This document shows, piece by piece, positions 1 to 11,700 of a stretch of DNA of 64,000 nt. The first letter of the stretch is position 1; every line of letters begins with the position of its first letter. The DNA lies in NCBI GenBank assembly GCA_008508345.1, contig QNGE01001232.1, positions 63,321 to 127,320 on the forward strand, read 5' to 3'. The stretch is from Paragonimus westermani (Eukaryota > Platyhelminthes > Trematoda > Plagiorchiida > Troglotrematidae). The notes below the pieces were generated by a model. It had not been told where the DNA came from. It searched no databases and saw only the letters and a list, made by a program, of their open reading frames with translations. Position numbers and translations under genes: made by a program.

Positions 1-782
1 GGCTAATCGAGCTCAGTGGCGTGAATGTTGTCGTTGTTTGTCCGAGTTGTCTGTGAAGTGAGTGCATTTAATGACGCGGGGCAGTGAAAGCCGTAAGGAA
101 GCTGTCTCGCTGATGACGGCTTACTCTTACTTGCAGCTCGGTTGTTTGTTTGTTTGCAAGGTGCAGGCACCTTGGTGTTGAATGTTTGAATGTACACGTA
201 GTTATTTTCAGTAGTTAGGTCCCTTCCCGTCCCCTTCTTTTTTCATTCTCTCTTCTCATATAGGGTTTGCTGTTTCTTAATGGTTGTGTGGCAGTTAAGC
301 ATTAGTGTTAACCACTGATGTATTGCTGTCAATGAAGATGATGAGCGACCTATTTTTGTTCGTTTCTATTTCGGTAATGACAATTTCGTGTGATAGAAGT
401 GCTTCACGACGCTCAGTTTCTTGGTCCCACACTAACCGGTTTGCTTGAGCTCATTGAGTGAAGGCATTGTGAGCGTGGTGTTAGCAAGCCACACGTGATT
501 ATTTGAAAATCCGTCCGTCACAAGCCGTGCTCGTACGACCGGTAGTCGAGTGGATACGACCTTCAACCAGAAAGAGGAAAGTTGACGGTTCGATAGCTGT
601 TCACATTGTTTATTTACTTGATGAGTTGATACAAGAACGAAGCCGATCACAGTCAATGGTAGTTCGGAGGTGCACGTCGTAACCATTTGCCTGTTTTCAG
701 TCCTCTGTCTTTGTGTCTCAGTTGCTAGTACAGTCCGTTGCGAACGCCTGAGAAATACACTGAACCGACGGCCGAATAAAAA
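1..782. other. Left flank, no gene recognised
   Basis: No conserved coding exon was recognised on either strand. A plus-strand frame at 670-852 opens with a hydrophobic stretch that looks like a signal peptide. It starts at a non-ATG codon, runs into the repeat beginning near 783, and has no match I know. A 141-codon minus-strand frame (432-857) is arginine/serine rich and also unrecognised. If ERO1 continues upstream, this may be intron sequence. I looked for the N-terminal ERO1 hallmark (Cys-Pro-Phe-Trp) in 1-8500 and did not find it. Confidence 0.4.
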
Positions 783-1195
783 AGCGCTTGACAGAACTGG
801 AGCTTTCCTCTTTGAGTTAAACGAAACGTTGTGTCTTGGTCCGGAAAAATGACGCAACTGACTCCGTCAATTGCTTTCAAGGCACATCAGGAGACAAATG
901 CAAGTGGTCATTCCATTCCATCCGAAAATGTACGTAACGAAGAGAAATATAACAGTGTATATACGATGCGTGGTGACCAACTGTTCTTGAATCATGAAGT
1001 TGAAGGAAGGTTACAAAAAACAGTAGTTGAGGTTATCAAACGGCCAATGCGCATGACGGATTAAAGAACTGAGAGTGGATGAAAATGGTGTAACTTATCT
1101 CTAGACTGTTTTGTGGATTTCCATTCGTTCTGGTAGGCCAAAATCTTTTTCTCTGTGAAGGAGACGACTTTAGAGGGAAAACGGGATTCTTCAAC
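783..1195 (+). repeat. Diverged dispersed repeat, copy A
   Basis: This stretch aligns with 7498-7905 in the same orientation, with many substitutions and small indels. Shared landmarks in order are gcgcttga.agaa near 784, a cttggtcc(c/g)gaaa block followed by atgacgc near 836-855, ttgctt.caag near 872, and gaatca.gaa near 990. Copy A keeps an open frame at 831-1064. Its last 28 residues resemble the matching frame in copy B (Phe-Leu-Asn, Lys-Met/Thr-Val, Pro-Met), which suggests an old coding region of a mobile element. The family is unknown to me. Confidence 0.5.
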
Positions 1196-1859
1196 GTAAC
1201 CTGCCAGCCCAATGGGTTTTTCGCTCATTAACTCATATAATATTATGGCGCAATTATCGTTGCGTTTTCCACTTTCTCATTCCTTTCTCCCAGTTAGACT
1301 AAAAAGAGAAGTCCGAAACGCTGTGTTGCACGACTTATGTTGTGACTAATTCCATTACATCTTAACAAGCTTTTATCACAGACTTTTGAATTCATAAAAT
1401 CAAACATGAACCGTGAGGTGCATTACAATGAACTACAAATCGTATGTTACTACAAAACACCCACTACTGTCATAGGAGTAAAAGGGTAACGAACGACTTT
1501 TCTTGAGCAATGAGAAGGGACCTGAGTTTTTGGTAACAATCACATCCGTATTTCGAAGAAGACGCCAGTTATTTGTCACATAAGTTACCTTAGATTCACC
1601 AACCTTTTCGGGTTGATGACTTACTATCTTTAAGGGTCATGTGATGACTGACGCAGGTTACTTGTTGGACTGAGTGGTGTTAATTGCGATTGATATGGCG
1701 TCGTTCAATCGCGTTATCTTGTACTTGAGCCAGTTTGGCTTTTGTTGGCCACTGTTGATCTACAACTGGCGCTGTTTGTCACAATGTAGGTAATTCCACA
1801 CTAACATTCATGCTAATAGATGTGTACTTTTCAGAACGGCTTCATCAACCGTTTGATTG
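1196..1859. other. No feature seen
   Basis: AT-rich sequence with stops in all frames. I see no conserved domain, repeat boundary or RNA gene. Confidence 0.5.
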
Positions 1860-2340
1860 GATATTTCGGGATGTGAACAAATTTGTAAAATCAACTAACT
1901 GGGCAACGTCAAGACTCTTTTGCTCGCCATCTTCAAACAAGAGGTTTAGGGCCACTGCCTTCTTGAGAAACTTAGTGTTATCAGTTCCTTTTGTACTGAA
2001 TTTCTCACTAAACCGTGAATAGTAGTCTTTATTTATGAGCATATCCTGCAGGTTATTCAGTTTGACTGCAAACACGCTCATAGAATGAATATATATTGCT
2101 CGCACGAATAGTACTGAGACTAGGCTACATTTGTAACTAATGGACAGCAAGCTGTTGAAATAAATATGTTGACTAATCCCTATGCTTTTCTGGATCACTG
2201 ACCCTTGAGTCGTTCTCTCTCTCTCTCTTTCACAGCACAGTCTTCGAGGAGCGATAGGGAATCATTATGCAAATATTTCTGTCAATTGCACATCATGTTC
2301 GATGTTATCAATGTTTGTTGTTGGCTTGTGACAACAATTA
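1860..2340 (-). mobile_element. Ty3/gypsy reverse transcriptase remnant
   Basis: The minus-strand frame at 2198-1845 carries the hallmark that follows the Ty3/gypsy polymerase core. A Lys-Cys-Ser near residue 23 and a Leu-x2-Leu-Gln near residue 47 are followed by Tyr-Tyr-Ser-Arg-Phe (59-63, about 2024-2010). Then come Phe-Ser-Thr, Lys-Phe-Leu and a Phe-Glu-Asp-x-Glu-Gln-Lys-Ser segment, which is the usual linker between RT and RNase H. Upstream in transcription order (about 2340-2290), a Phe-Asp-Val-Ile-Val-Val-Thr frame may be the damaged aspartate box. Stops and frameshifts show a dead copy. A short CT microsatellite sits at 2213-2228. The domain call is fairly good; the limits are guesses. 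Confidence 0.5.
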
Positions 2341-5300
2341 CGTCGAAGACGGATCCCTTGTGTAGTAGGAATTCACCCAGAGGGCTGGAGATTTGACCTT
2401 CAACCTTAGTGACAAAAGTATCAACTAGTATTGGTCCTGATGGACGTTCCATGGTTACCCTCTCCTCATTGTCCGTTGATTTCATCCTTAAACGTGAAAC
2501 GAGTGTTCAAAGTACGGCGATATGAGGCGTTCTAGTTCACTTGTGGACAAGCCGACATTTATGTTACGCTGGCTAATAAAATCCAGTTAGTACTAGATCG
2601 TTGTGCGCCAGGGATTCGATATTAATAGAAACGGAACATTTTGCCCTCTGTTTGTAACATCCAGCTGGTTAACTAATTTAAGTCCATCCTTTATGTTATG
2701 TTTGGTAGAAGAATCACGAATAGGTTTCAGGAGTTTTGAAACTCATTTGGTGAGTCTGTGGGGTGCAAGTTGCCCATGGTTAATATTGGTCCTAAGGCGA
2801 CATTTGATTTATAGATTTTCAAAAGACCTTAACATTGAGGTTTTCCACTTCCTGTTGCCTTCAAGCTTTGAAACGCATCCTCGTGGATAAGTTCTTTCGG
2901 AAGTGTCCCTATTCTCTTTGTCAGTTGCCTTTCTGTATCAGCATATTATTGTCGAATCTTGGCTTCATCGTCGAATACAGAAGAATTTGTGCATATGTAT
3001 TCTGGACGATCCACAGCTTTTACTCCGAAACCCTTATCCGGTTTGGCAATGTCCACAAACTTATTCGAATTGAACGCCTCCAATGTCTACGTCATTAGTA
3101 TTTTCTTTTGCCTATCTGGCCTATTTCCGTATCGCGTTTCGAACCCACGAATTTGTTTTTCAGTTATCCTCGAAGGTCGCTCCGAGATCTGACAAATGCT
3201 CGAACCGAACCCGTTTTCGATAATTGACATTTTATTGTGATTTGTTTTTTGGTTTGTTTTTGGTTTGCTGAACTGAACAGGTGCAGCTAAATCTGCCAGG
3301 GCATAAATCGTACGACAGAGCATTTCTGCCTCACGTTTTCGACTGTCGTTATTAGGTAATGCGTAATAATTGATTTCATGGCGTTTTACTGACGCTGGAG
3401 GTAATGTCTTCTTGCATCCCATTTTAATGTGTCACTATACTTTTCTCGTTGCACTAAGATGACGTTATCAGTGCACAGTGTTTTGTGCTGTCTTCTCTGT
3501 ACACAATCCGGTAGGATGACATGTCGACCAGCCAGATATGTCTCCCCATATTCGAACATGTTCAGCACTCCCTGATCAGCAACCAAGCAGGAAACTTCTC
3601 AATCTGTCTACCATTCTTAGGCTGTTTTCATGTAACCTTGACCATGGATTTAGTCCGATTGTAATGATCTAAACCGACTTACCGGCTGTTTCATTTTGAC
3701 GCCAACTGTTCTGTCTAATGAACTGTTTTAAGATTGAGCGAAACTGCCTGCACCTGTTCTCTTCAAATCGAGCCTTAATGCTTTGATGTGATACTAAAGT
3801 GCAACTGGAATGAAATGAATGGAGCATTCGGATGGTACTCAATTATCCTATACAGTAGTTCCTCCCCTCCTTGTCCCTCGAATCGACAGCTAACAGGGAA
3901 TGGTTGCAGTGGTTCTTTTCCTGTCTGTACTAATAATGTTTCAGAAAGTTACATGCGAATCACTTGTTTGTCATGATTTTTATTCGGGTAAGCTACTGCA
4001 TAATACGCACTACCGGACGTGCGTTGATTGGTACGGTTAGCAAATGTAACCCTTTTCGAATTGATCTAACCGAAACCTTTATCCAGTTGTGAACTCTACA
4101 TGAGCGATGCTGTACTTGATAATGTCAAGATTATTGACTAAGTCCTTGCTGAATTAACACGCAATTTCTTGATCTTCGTCCTGCGTGTAAGTGACTGTGG
4201 TTCGTATCACTGTTTGTTTTATAAATCTGTTGTAATTTAATGAAAAATAGCTCCCCGTTTTTGTAATTTTACCTTTCCGGCCTATTTCAATGGTGTATGT
4301 TCTGTGAATCTCAGGATGTTCGTATAAAAATCGTGGTTGTCGCGCGGATAACATTAGGTTTTCCACCGATAAATATACAACCGAATGTTTGTTGCCATTG
4401 AATAGACTGGGCCACATATGAACGTTGGATATTGTCGGGCTGCCTAGACTCAGAGGATGGATTGTTGTGAGAATTTTGGAGCCTTACTATTCTTCAAAAT
4501 GAGCAATTTTGATAGGGTCAATCTGTCACATCACTAGCTAATCTGAAACAACCTACAGAGCCCCAGACTAGGCAGCATATTCGATGATTATGTTTACTAT
4601 GCAATGGAATGAGAAAAGGAAAGTTGTGCAATTCATGAAAAAACCGTTAATTTGTGAGAGTTGATTAAATGCTACTGGCAAGGAATTTAGCAACAACGGT
4701 ACGATCACAATAAGCTGCATCTCAGACAAACCCTTGGGGTTATTATCAGCATTTTGAGTCTGTTATGTAGCGAGGTCAGTTGTTCATGTTGATCAGACTG
4801 TTGGTTGCTATGGTTTGCATGTGCGGCCATGCATATTTTTCCCGACTCTCATTACACTTGCCTACGCGGTGTTCTCTGTCTTTATATGCAACGCGAAGTT
4901 ACAGAAGTAGAGTAAACCTGTGCGTAGTCCCAAACCCTTTGTATACAATGAAGTGTAAATTGTGCTACACTGTCACTGAGTACCGGATGGTCGCTGATTA
5001 CTTCGAATTGAAAATGGTAGGAAACTGTAATTGAAGAGAGTCCCACAGTTGGCTTGTTTTTTTGGAAAGAGAGGGAAAATGAATCTTATCGTAAGAATGT
5101 ACAAACTTCATCTGACCTAGGTGACTGTTGATGTACATTGGTGAATTGGAGCGCTATAGAATACAGAGACGATACGTATAGCTGTACATTTCAGATGTGT
5201 TTGTTTCGACAATATCAATAAGAACGAGAAAGATTAACAACAGTGTTGCGGCGGGAACATGTTAGAAGATCAGAATTTATGACTGGATAGTTAACAAGGC

Positions 5301-6304
5301 CTATAACTCCACATCTTGGTACACACAACACGCGACTATATAACTTGATTGCACTATTGATTGTTTTTTTTCTGGGTTTTGGCCCAATTTTGTCCGGACG
5401 TGTGATACTTTCTCCCGATTAAGTTTCATTTGGAGAGCTGGGCTGAAAGAATTATGATTATTTTCTCGGGAATGTCTTGTTTTTCTTTCCTCAATAGGTC
5501 TTATTCTAATGCTGAATCAAACAATCATCATTTCTCTGCCCTACGAATTTTAGGCAGATGGACTCTTTGTCCGTATTTCGAGTTTTGGGCTAGTAAGATC
5601 ATTTTTCTACGTTTCAGTCCCTGTTTCATTACGCTAGCATACGATTGGCATCGATTAGATTTTTTCACTTCATCTTGTGGCCGTTTTTTGTGTGGCGTAA
5701 CTTCACCCAAAGTGGTACATGCTCCTGGAACTGAGATGATTTCTTAGCCAATAGATAACCCTCTTGAGTTTAATCATTCTCTATGCGCTTTCGTCGCTGA
5801 GCCGACTGAATACTTTTTCTTTCGTTTCATAATTTGTTTTTTTGATGCTGATTCTTTAATTTGTTGTTCAGCATGCAGACGACACTTGTTGCTGTAGTAT
5901 TTTTCAATTTGGTTTGGGATTACTGATTTCTTAATCAGTGTAAAAATGTTCTGTAGACCGCGAACAAATAATTCGTCTTTCTTTTTATGGTATAACATTC
6001 GTCCGCTGGTTTTCCACATTCTCTCCAATCTGGCTTTTTGGTTGCACTTCAGTTTAATCAAATCACTACTTGTTTTGATGTCTACCTATGTGTATTCAAT
6101 TTGCTTAATGTTATGACACATCATTCCACATCGCAGAGACCTTGAGCTGCTTGGAAAAACGTGCTTTCTATCGTCTAGTCTCCGGGTTACATACCAGTAT
6201 CACGGTACACCTGTGTGCTCGTTATCCACGCAATCGTGAGTTTCATTATTTATGTGCACGTGTGTTTGATTTTCTCATATGAATCTTTCAGTAATCTCCA
6301 AAGT
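2341..6304. other. No gene recognised (about 4 kb)
   Basis: Many short open frames occur on both strands (for example minus 3087-3422 and 3386-3586, and a lysine-rich minus frame 5774-6061). None shows a family motif, a start context or matching splice sites that I can defend. Long T-rich runs on the plus strand explain the lysine-rich minus-strand frames. The stretch is either the upstream ERO1 intron or intergenic DNA. Confidence 0.45.
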
Positions 6305-6583
6305 TCATATCATTTTGAGGCCAAGGATCAAATCACGAATGGCGGGTGCGAAATCCACTGGAGCTTTCGATTCTAGCAAATGTTCCGCGTTGACAGTAAA
6401 TGGGTGTATTTTTACCGCGGTCGCATGAATATCGACACGATTCCAAAGGTTTGGAGGGAGGTTTGGGTCACGAATAACTTTGTTACAAATTCCGGTAACC
6501 CGGAAGTACTCTTCTCGGCTCAAAATAATCATATGATAGCCACGCGTTGAAAAGTCCTGGCTCTGACTAACTTTACAGTTCAT
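6305..6583 (-). CDS. Coding-like open frame, unknown
   Basis: This is a 92-codon minus-strand frame of balanced composition. It has charged and hydrophobic residues mixed as in a globular protein, and segments such as Ile-Arg-Asp-Pro-Asn-Leu-Pro-Pro and Arg-Val-Asp-Ile-His. It differs from the T- or K-rich frames around it. I do not recognise a family. It has an ATG and no evident splice partner, so it could be a stray exon, a processed pseudogene fragment or chance. It lies upstream of ERO1 exons on the opposite strand. Confidence 0.2.
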   Translation of the reverse strand: MNCKVSQSQDFSTRGYHMIILSREEYFRVTGICNKVIRDPNLPPNLWNRVDIHATAVKIHPFTVNAEHLLESKAPVDFAPAIRDLILGLKMI

Positions 6584-6782
6584 GTTTAGATTTCAACAGC
6601 TTGCCATCGTCTACCCAGATTGCAACCTGGTGGAGTGTAAAATCTGTTAACCCAATTACCTGTCTTCCTAATGGTTGTGGCTTGGCGCGCTGCCGATTAT
6701 TCGCGTTGTGCGTTTATTGTAGAATAGCCATTTGTGCAACTGGGCTGTTCAGACAACGAATCTCAGGTGACAGCAATTTGAG

Positions 6783-6895
6783 CATCTCTATATCTGACGC
6801 AACATCTCGTCGTCGGCTTTGTTGGCTTGAGCACATTCTTCATATGTTGCCCCACCCCTGGATTTGTTGAGCGAAAGTTTGCTGGAACAGACGGG
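6783..6895 (+). mobile_element. LINE reverse transcriptase C-terminal scrap
   Basis: A plus-strand frame ends with Ser-Arg-Arg-Arg-Leu-Cys-Trp-Leu-Glu-His-Ile-Leu-His-Met. This resembles the 'RRRLxWLGHVLRM' signature found downstream of the RT domain in RTE-like LINEs, and the intact LINE at 59.48 kb has the same region (Leu-Arg-Trp-Leu-Gly-His-Val-Arg-Arg-Met). The copy is tiny and interrupted. A single undetermined base sits nearby at 7009. Confidence 0.4.
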
Positions 6896-7497
6896 GTGAC
6901 AACCATATAATATTTTCAAGTTGACCATCACACATTTGATCGCAGCCTTCGTATTCAGATGGACTTTCCAGCCAGCCTCTTTCGAAAAGAAGCACTAGAC
7001 TCAAGTTTNCCGACTACTCATCAGTAACCATATAATAGTTTATTACCAGGGCATCACGTAGAGACCTGTCTCAACGCGTCTGATCGATCGAGGACCCAGG
7101 CATACCAAACGCTTATTGTTCGAAGCACAGATTCATCGCGCTTTTATGGGGATTTTTTTTTGTAGTATGGGTATTCTCTGTTTGTCCTTTGTTGTGTATT
7201 GCACTACCTGCTCCTATACTTGGCTTTGTGTTATGTATGTTACTGATAAGTGGCAGTGGATTTTAATGGATAAAATTGAGCGTCATACGTTTGATCGCAA
7301 CTGTCCTATTACCGTAAGCCTTTCAGTTAGTCTCGTCAGATCTCATCTGTAGCGCATATTCTTGTCACAGCTCCGACCACGATTTCGTGAAGCAGCCTGA
7401 GCAGTTGAATGCATATCAGACGTGACTAACTTACGTGCAAAAGCTCAGATACATTGGATTGTGGGTTATAAACGCTGGTTAGTCCACGATATAGTAA
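6896..7497. other. No feature seen; one N at 7009
   Basis: Nothing recognisable. The sequence contains one undetermined base at 7009. The plus frame 7116-7352 is hydrophobic and Cys-rich but T-run driven and matches nothing known to me. Confidence 0.4.
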
Positions 7498-7905
7498 TGC
7501 GCTTGATAGAAATCGGATTCTCCTCGTAAGAATTAACACGGAAAATCTTGGTCCCGAAATGACGCGACCGTCCCTGGTAATTGCTTCCAAGACAAATCGA
7601 AGGATGGGTGCAAAATACAACTTTGTTTCGCTCCAACAACGTGTGCCTTATGGAGGAAATTGTGGAGTATTTATATGATGCATAGTGACCCACAAACATT
7701 CCTGAATCAGAAAATCGCAGGACAGCCACCAAAAATGGTAGATAGGGTCACTAAGTCACCAATGAGCGTAGTGGAATAAAGGTCGAACAGGTAAAAGTAG
7801 CGAAGGTTACCTCTGGACTGTTCACATCTCCGCTCATTGTGATTGGATAAAATCGTTTTCTAGAGGAAGGAGGCAGTTTTGGACAGAAAAAATGGACCCC
7901 TAAGA
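7498..7905 (+). repeat. Diverged dispersed repeat, copy B
   Basis: Second copy of the repeat at 783-1195, same strand. The block with cttggtcccgaaatgacgc (about 7547-7566) aligns with 836-855, and ttgcttccaag near 7580 aligns with 872-882. The coding-like frame of copy A is broken here by stops and indels, so this copy is more decayed. Confidence 0.5.
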
Positions 7906-8522
7906 TGAATGATGCTCGAAGTGTTCGATCGTTTCCATAGGAGACAGTAACTGCCCTATCAACTCCAATCTGACTCCACGGCCTAGGCTTTTCATCAAAT
8001 TGAAATCAGTAATCAAAATATCGCTCAGTTAGTCTAGCGACTCTTACGATTTCCATTTAATTAGAAGTTCCAATCGTGATATCGTTGGCTGAAGTTAACA
8101 GGACAGTTACCTTGTCTCCTGTTAAGGAGCGTTACTCGCACATCTGTGTCTGTGCATTTGCGTATGATGGTTTCATCGTGTTTAATGCAGTCAGTGGCTC
8201 AGTGGTCATCACGGTTGCCTTGGGAAAACGTGGTCGAAATTCTTATCGCGGCCGTGGCAAGAATACGGGCCACTGGTGAACTTTGACAGGTGCGAAACCA
8301 AAGTGTGGCCCGTTTTTGAACGGAACTAACTGGAAAGCATATAGAAATGCAAAGCTACCATCATTTGCAAGTGGTATATAAATATACCGACGCTCAAGCT
8401 GTAGCCATAACTATACCTCGGTTCGTCACAACAGACCACTCTTAGTACGTTTGATTCCATTCCTTCCTACTCCGCATTCATGTTCCCCACAGCTTTTGTC
8501 GTTTTTTACCTTTCCCTTACAG
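7906..8522 (+). other. Upstream ERO1 intron end with strong splice acceptor
   Basis: The interval ends in a long pyrimidine tract followed by cttacag at 8516-8522, an excellent 3' splice site for the first ERO1 exon seen here. No coding sequence was recognised within it. An imperfect palindrome (aacaggac ... tctcctgtt) lies near 8097-8124. Confidence 0.6.
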
Positions 8523-8793
8523 TCTTCTGTACCGTTCACCGTAACTTTGGTGTTGATACGGTCAAACCATCGGATTGGGGACCAAATGTTCAGGAATTCC
8601 GCCGCCGTTTCCATCCTGAATTTACTCGTGAAGGGCTGGAGAGATTACACAACCTTTACTTCGCCTATCTGGTTGAACTACGTGCCCTGGCTAAAGCTGC
8701 TCCCTATCTTCGTACCTTACTGTTTTATACAGGCAATGCCGCGGCAGACGCAGAGACACGACAGGCCGTAGACGACTTGTTAAAAATTGTAGA
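8523..8793 (+). CDS. ERO1: ERO1 exon: FAD-domain helices
   Basis: This exon follows acceptor ttacag and ends before donor GTAAGT at 8794. The first two bases complete a codon and the last two begin one. It encodes about 90 residues, including Trp-Gly-Pro-Asn, Glu-Phe-x3-Phe, the strongly conserved Leu-x-Asn-Leu-Tyr-Phe-x-Tyr-Leu-Val-Glu-Leu-Arg-Ala-Leu block and Leu-Phe-Tyr-Thr-Gly-Asn. Animal Ero1 has the same order with Leu-Phe-Thr-Gly-Asn. The open frame runs on upstream into the intron, and that extension is not coding. Confidence 0.93.
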
Positions 8794-11700
8794 GTAAGTG
8801 TTGGTCTACACTCTTTGTTTTCACCTGCCGTCTAAATCACTGGTGAGAACGTTGAATCCCATGGTGTAGATGCGAGCTTGGACGCCTGTCATCAAGAACG
8901 CTCGTGTTTGGAATATTGCGGACAGTGCAGCTAACAGGGTACCTAGCACGTCACTTGGCAAGTTATGTGACTCAATGTCTTTCCTGAGGACCGCATACAG
9001 CCTTGCTTCATTTCCTTCTTCTGTACACTGATGTAGGACACCGAACTGTTGAAAGGTAGGGAATGACTGTCACAGGTTTCGAATACTTGATGTCAATAAC
9101 TGTGTTCGGGTCAAGAGTAGTGAAGAGTAGTAAAGAGTTCATCTAGGAACAAACTATCCAGTGGTATCGCACACAAGAGGTCGTGTTCACAATCCACTTC
9201 CGCATGGCCTCCCATACATCATTGGCCACGGATTTGAGGCATCGTCAACTTACTAGATCGATACTGCATCACATGACATTGTGTTTCTCACCTCAAGCGT
9301 GAACCAATGTGTCGCTCCACTTAGAAAGCCAGTAATGACCTGCTTAACTAGTGCACCGGTTCAACGGTGTGCCTCTGATCTATCGTTGTATCACGTTCAG
9401 TGCGGTTAGTTGATAGTCGTCCGACCGTGATAGGTTTTAGGCGTGCACTACGGTGCATGTGCATATTCAAATGAGCATGTGTAGTATCAAACGTCCGAAA
9501 TGGTCTCTGTAAGTGATACTCAGTTCTGTCAGTTACTGTGGCTAATTTCATTACCGTGATAGGGTAATGCCGTCTGGATCGCACATGGCAAACTTGCACG
9601 GTACAATATGGCTTGCTTGTGTGACCAATTCTTTTGTTGGTGTCCGTTTATTTTATGTTCATCTTCGGCCGCCTCCGCGCTTCCTTTCATCCCGATGGGA
9701 GCAGACCGTGATAAGGCACACAATAGGAGATTGAAAATTCTGGCCTTTGTTTCTTATGTTCTCACTACTGCTAATACTTCAGGACCGTTTGTCCATAACA
9801 TCTTGTCATAACTGGTTGAGGATTTTTCCTCACGTCGTTACGTTCTTAAAACCAATCATGCATCCGACTGGTGGAGCTCTGCTATGTGGGTAATGTAAGA
9901 TGATTCGGTTGTTTCATACGTTCTCATTCGTCATACACCATAAAAGCTATACCATAAAAGCTAGTTTCCAAGTCAGTTAAAACAAGGAGGGCGGGTCAAA
10001 ACAGGCTTGACTTGATTATCGACGGTTGTGTGTTCACGCACTAACTACCACAGTATTCTCATCGCTACTGCACACAGGTTAGTCTGCGCTCCCTGTCAAT
10101 AACAATCGCCTTGATGATGCTGAAACGTGTTGACCAAGGCAGCAGGGTAAACAATGGTGGTTTAACGATCGAAGTGTTTGGTTCGTGCCTCTTTTTCAAC
10201 CGCTCCGTACATGTAACCGAACACTTTAGAGCAGGTTCACTGCTTGTTGCACAAACATTTCGACTTGCATTCCCCAGCTAACTGTGTGAATTTATGTATA
10301 CAATGGAACGTACATCGTTTGGGTATTGACATTTAACAGCGTAAGTGAGCAGCGACCGAGTTGATACATCCACGCAAAGTTCTTCAGCGTTATTGACCTT
10401 CATTATGCCTACATTGATCTTTTTGAGCAACACCTTCATTGAATGATTCCTGCTGTGTGATAGCTTCGCATGAACGACATCTCTGGACATAGTGCGTGGA
10501 GCTGGATTGCAGCGTAATCATAGTCAATCATTTCTGCTTTTTGACTGATGCGTTGATGCGTTTCTCGTGCAGCTTTTTTTGTGTATTTTCGTCCAGTATG
10601 TTTATACATGTGTTGTCACATTCTCTGATTGTGTTTTGCTTCCGATGTCTCATCCGTTCAGAGCTCGGGGCAGTTTGTTCAACGAAGGGCAGTTATTCGC
10701 GGACCAGACCACAGAGAGCGTGTCGCTGAAACAACAATTCCGGCGTCATTTCCACAACATTTCGCGCATTATGGATTGTGTGGGTTGTGAAAAGTGTCGC
10801 CTATGGGGTAAATTGCAGGTAAGTGTCTTATATCCATTGGACAGTTCACACAGAAGAAGTTGTTCTTCCACCCTATAGGTTTTTTTTATTTCTCTCTTGA
10901 TATTTCATCAGGGACTAAGTTTGTTTGTGTCTGCGTTGAGAGTTCGTCCACGTGAATGGAAGATTCTGAAAATTTCGTCTTGCACAAATACTGTGTCGAA
11001 AAACAAGGAAGATTGCAGAATTACTATGGTTTGTGCTAACCTTATGATTTAGCTAGGCATGGCTCACACCATAAAATACTAACACTACAGTTTTTTCGTT
11101 GCTTGCTTTCTTTATCCCCCTGTTCAACATCTGTATCCGTACCATTTCTTCCGTGACCGCATCTTCACAAACACATTGACCGTCAGCCACCCCATCCAGT
11201 GTACATATGGTACATGGATGTAGCAGGGAGTGCGTTGTGAAGATTTAAGGCTGGGAGCTAAAAGCCCAGGGATAAAACAGACGCTAAAGCCGGATCGGAT
11301 CGCGTACAGAATACACTCTCTCATCTCTTCTTCTTTTGGTTGTTTGACTTTAACCATCAGTGCCAATCACTGATTATGTCCGGAACATTACTATTCGGGC
11401 TCAGCACAGGGCTCGGCGAACCGTTAAAATTACACCATTTTGACGGTATCCACAACACTAGTGTTTGATTGCCCTTGAGGATGACGAGAAATGAATTACA
11501 CTAGAGGTGGAAGCTGCGATCTCTTAATTTCAACTTCGACCTGAGGCTCGGTTCTTGTCATTATGAAAGCAAGAATGGTCGCAGACCGTTGTGAACCCGA
11601 TACAATAATGTGGGCTAACTGATGTACCTCTAGAAGCGTGTATCGGTAGGTTTTGGCTTCAGGAGTGCTTCTGTCTATTCCTTAAAATAATTGTATCCCC

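Noticed and set aside
5774..6061. Lysine-rich minus frame of 95 codons
   Set aside because: Low-complexity product of T-rich plus-strand sequence; no family features.
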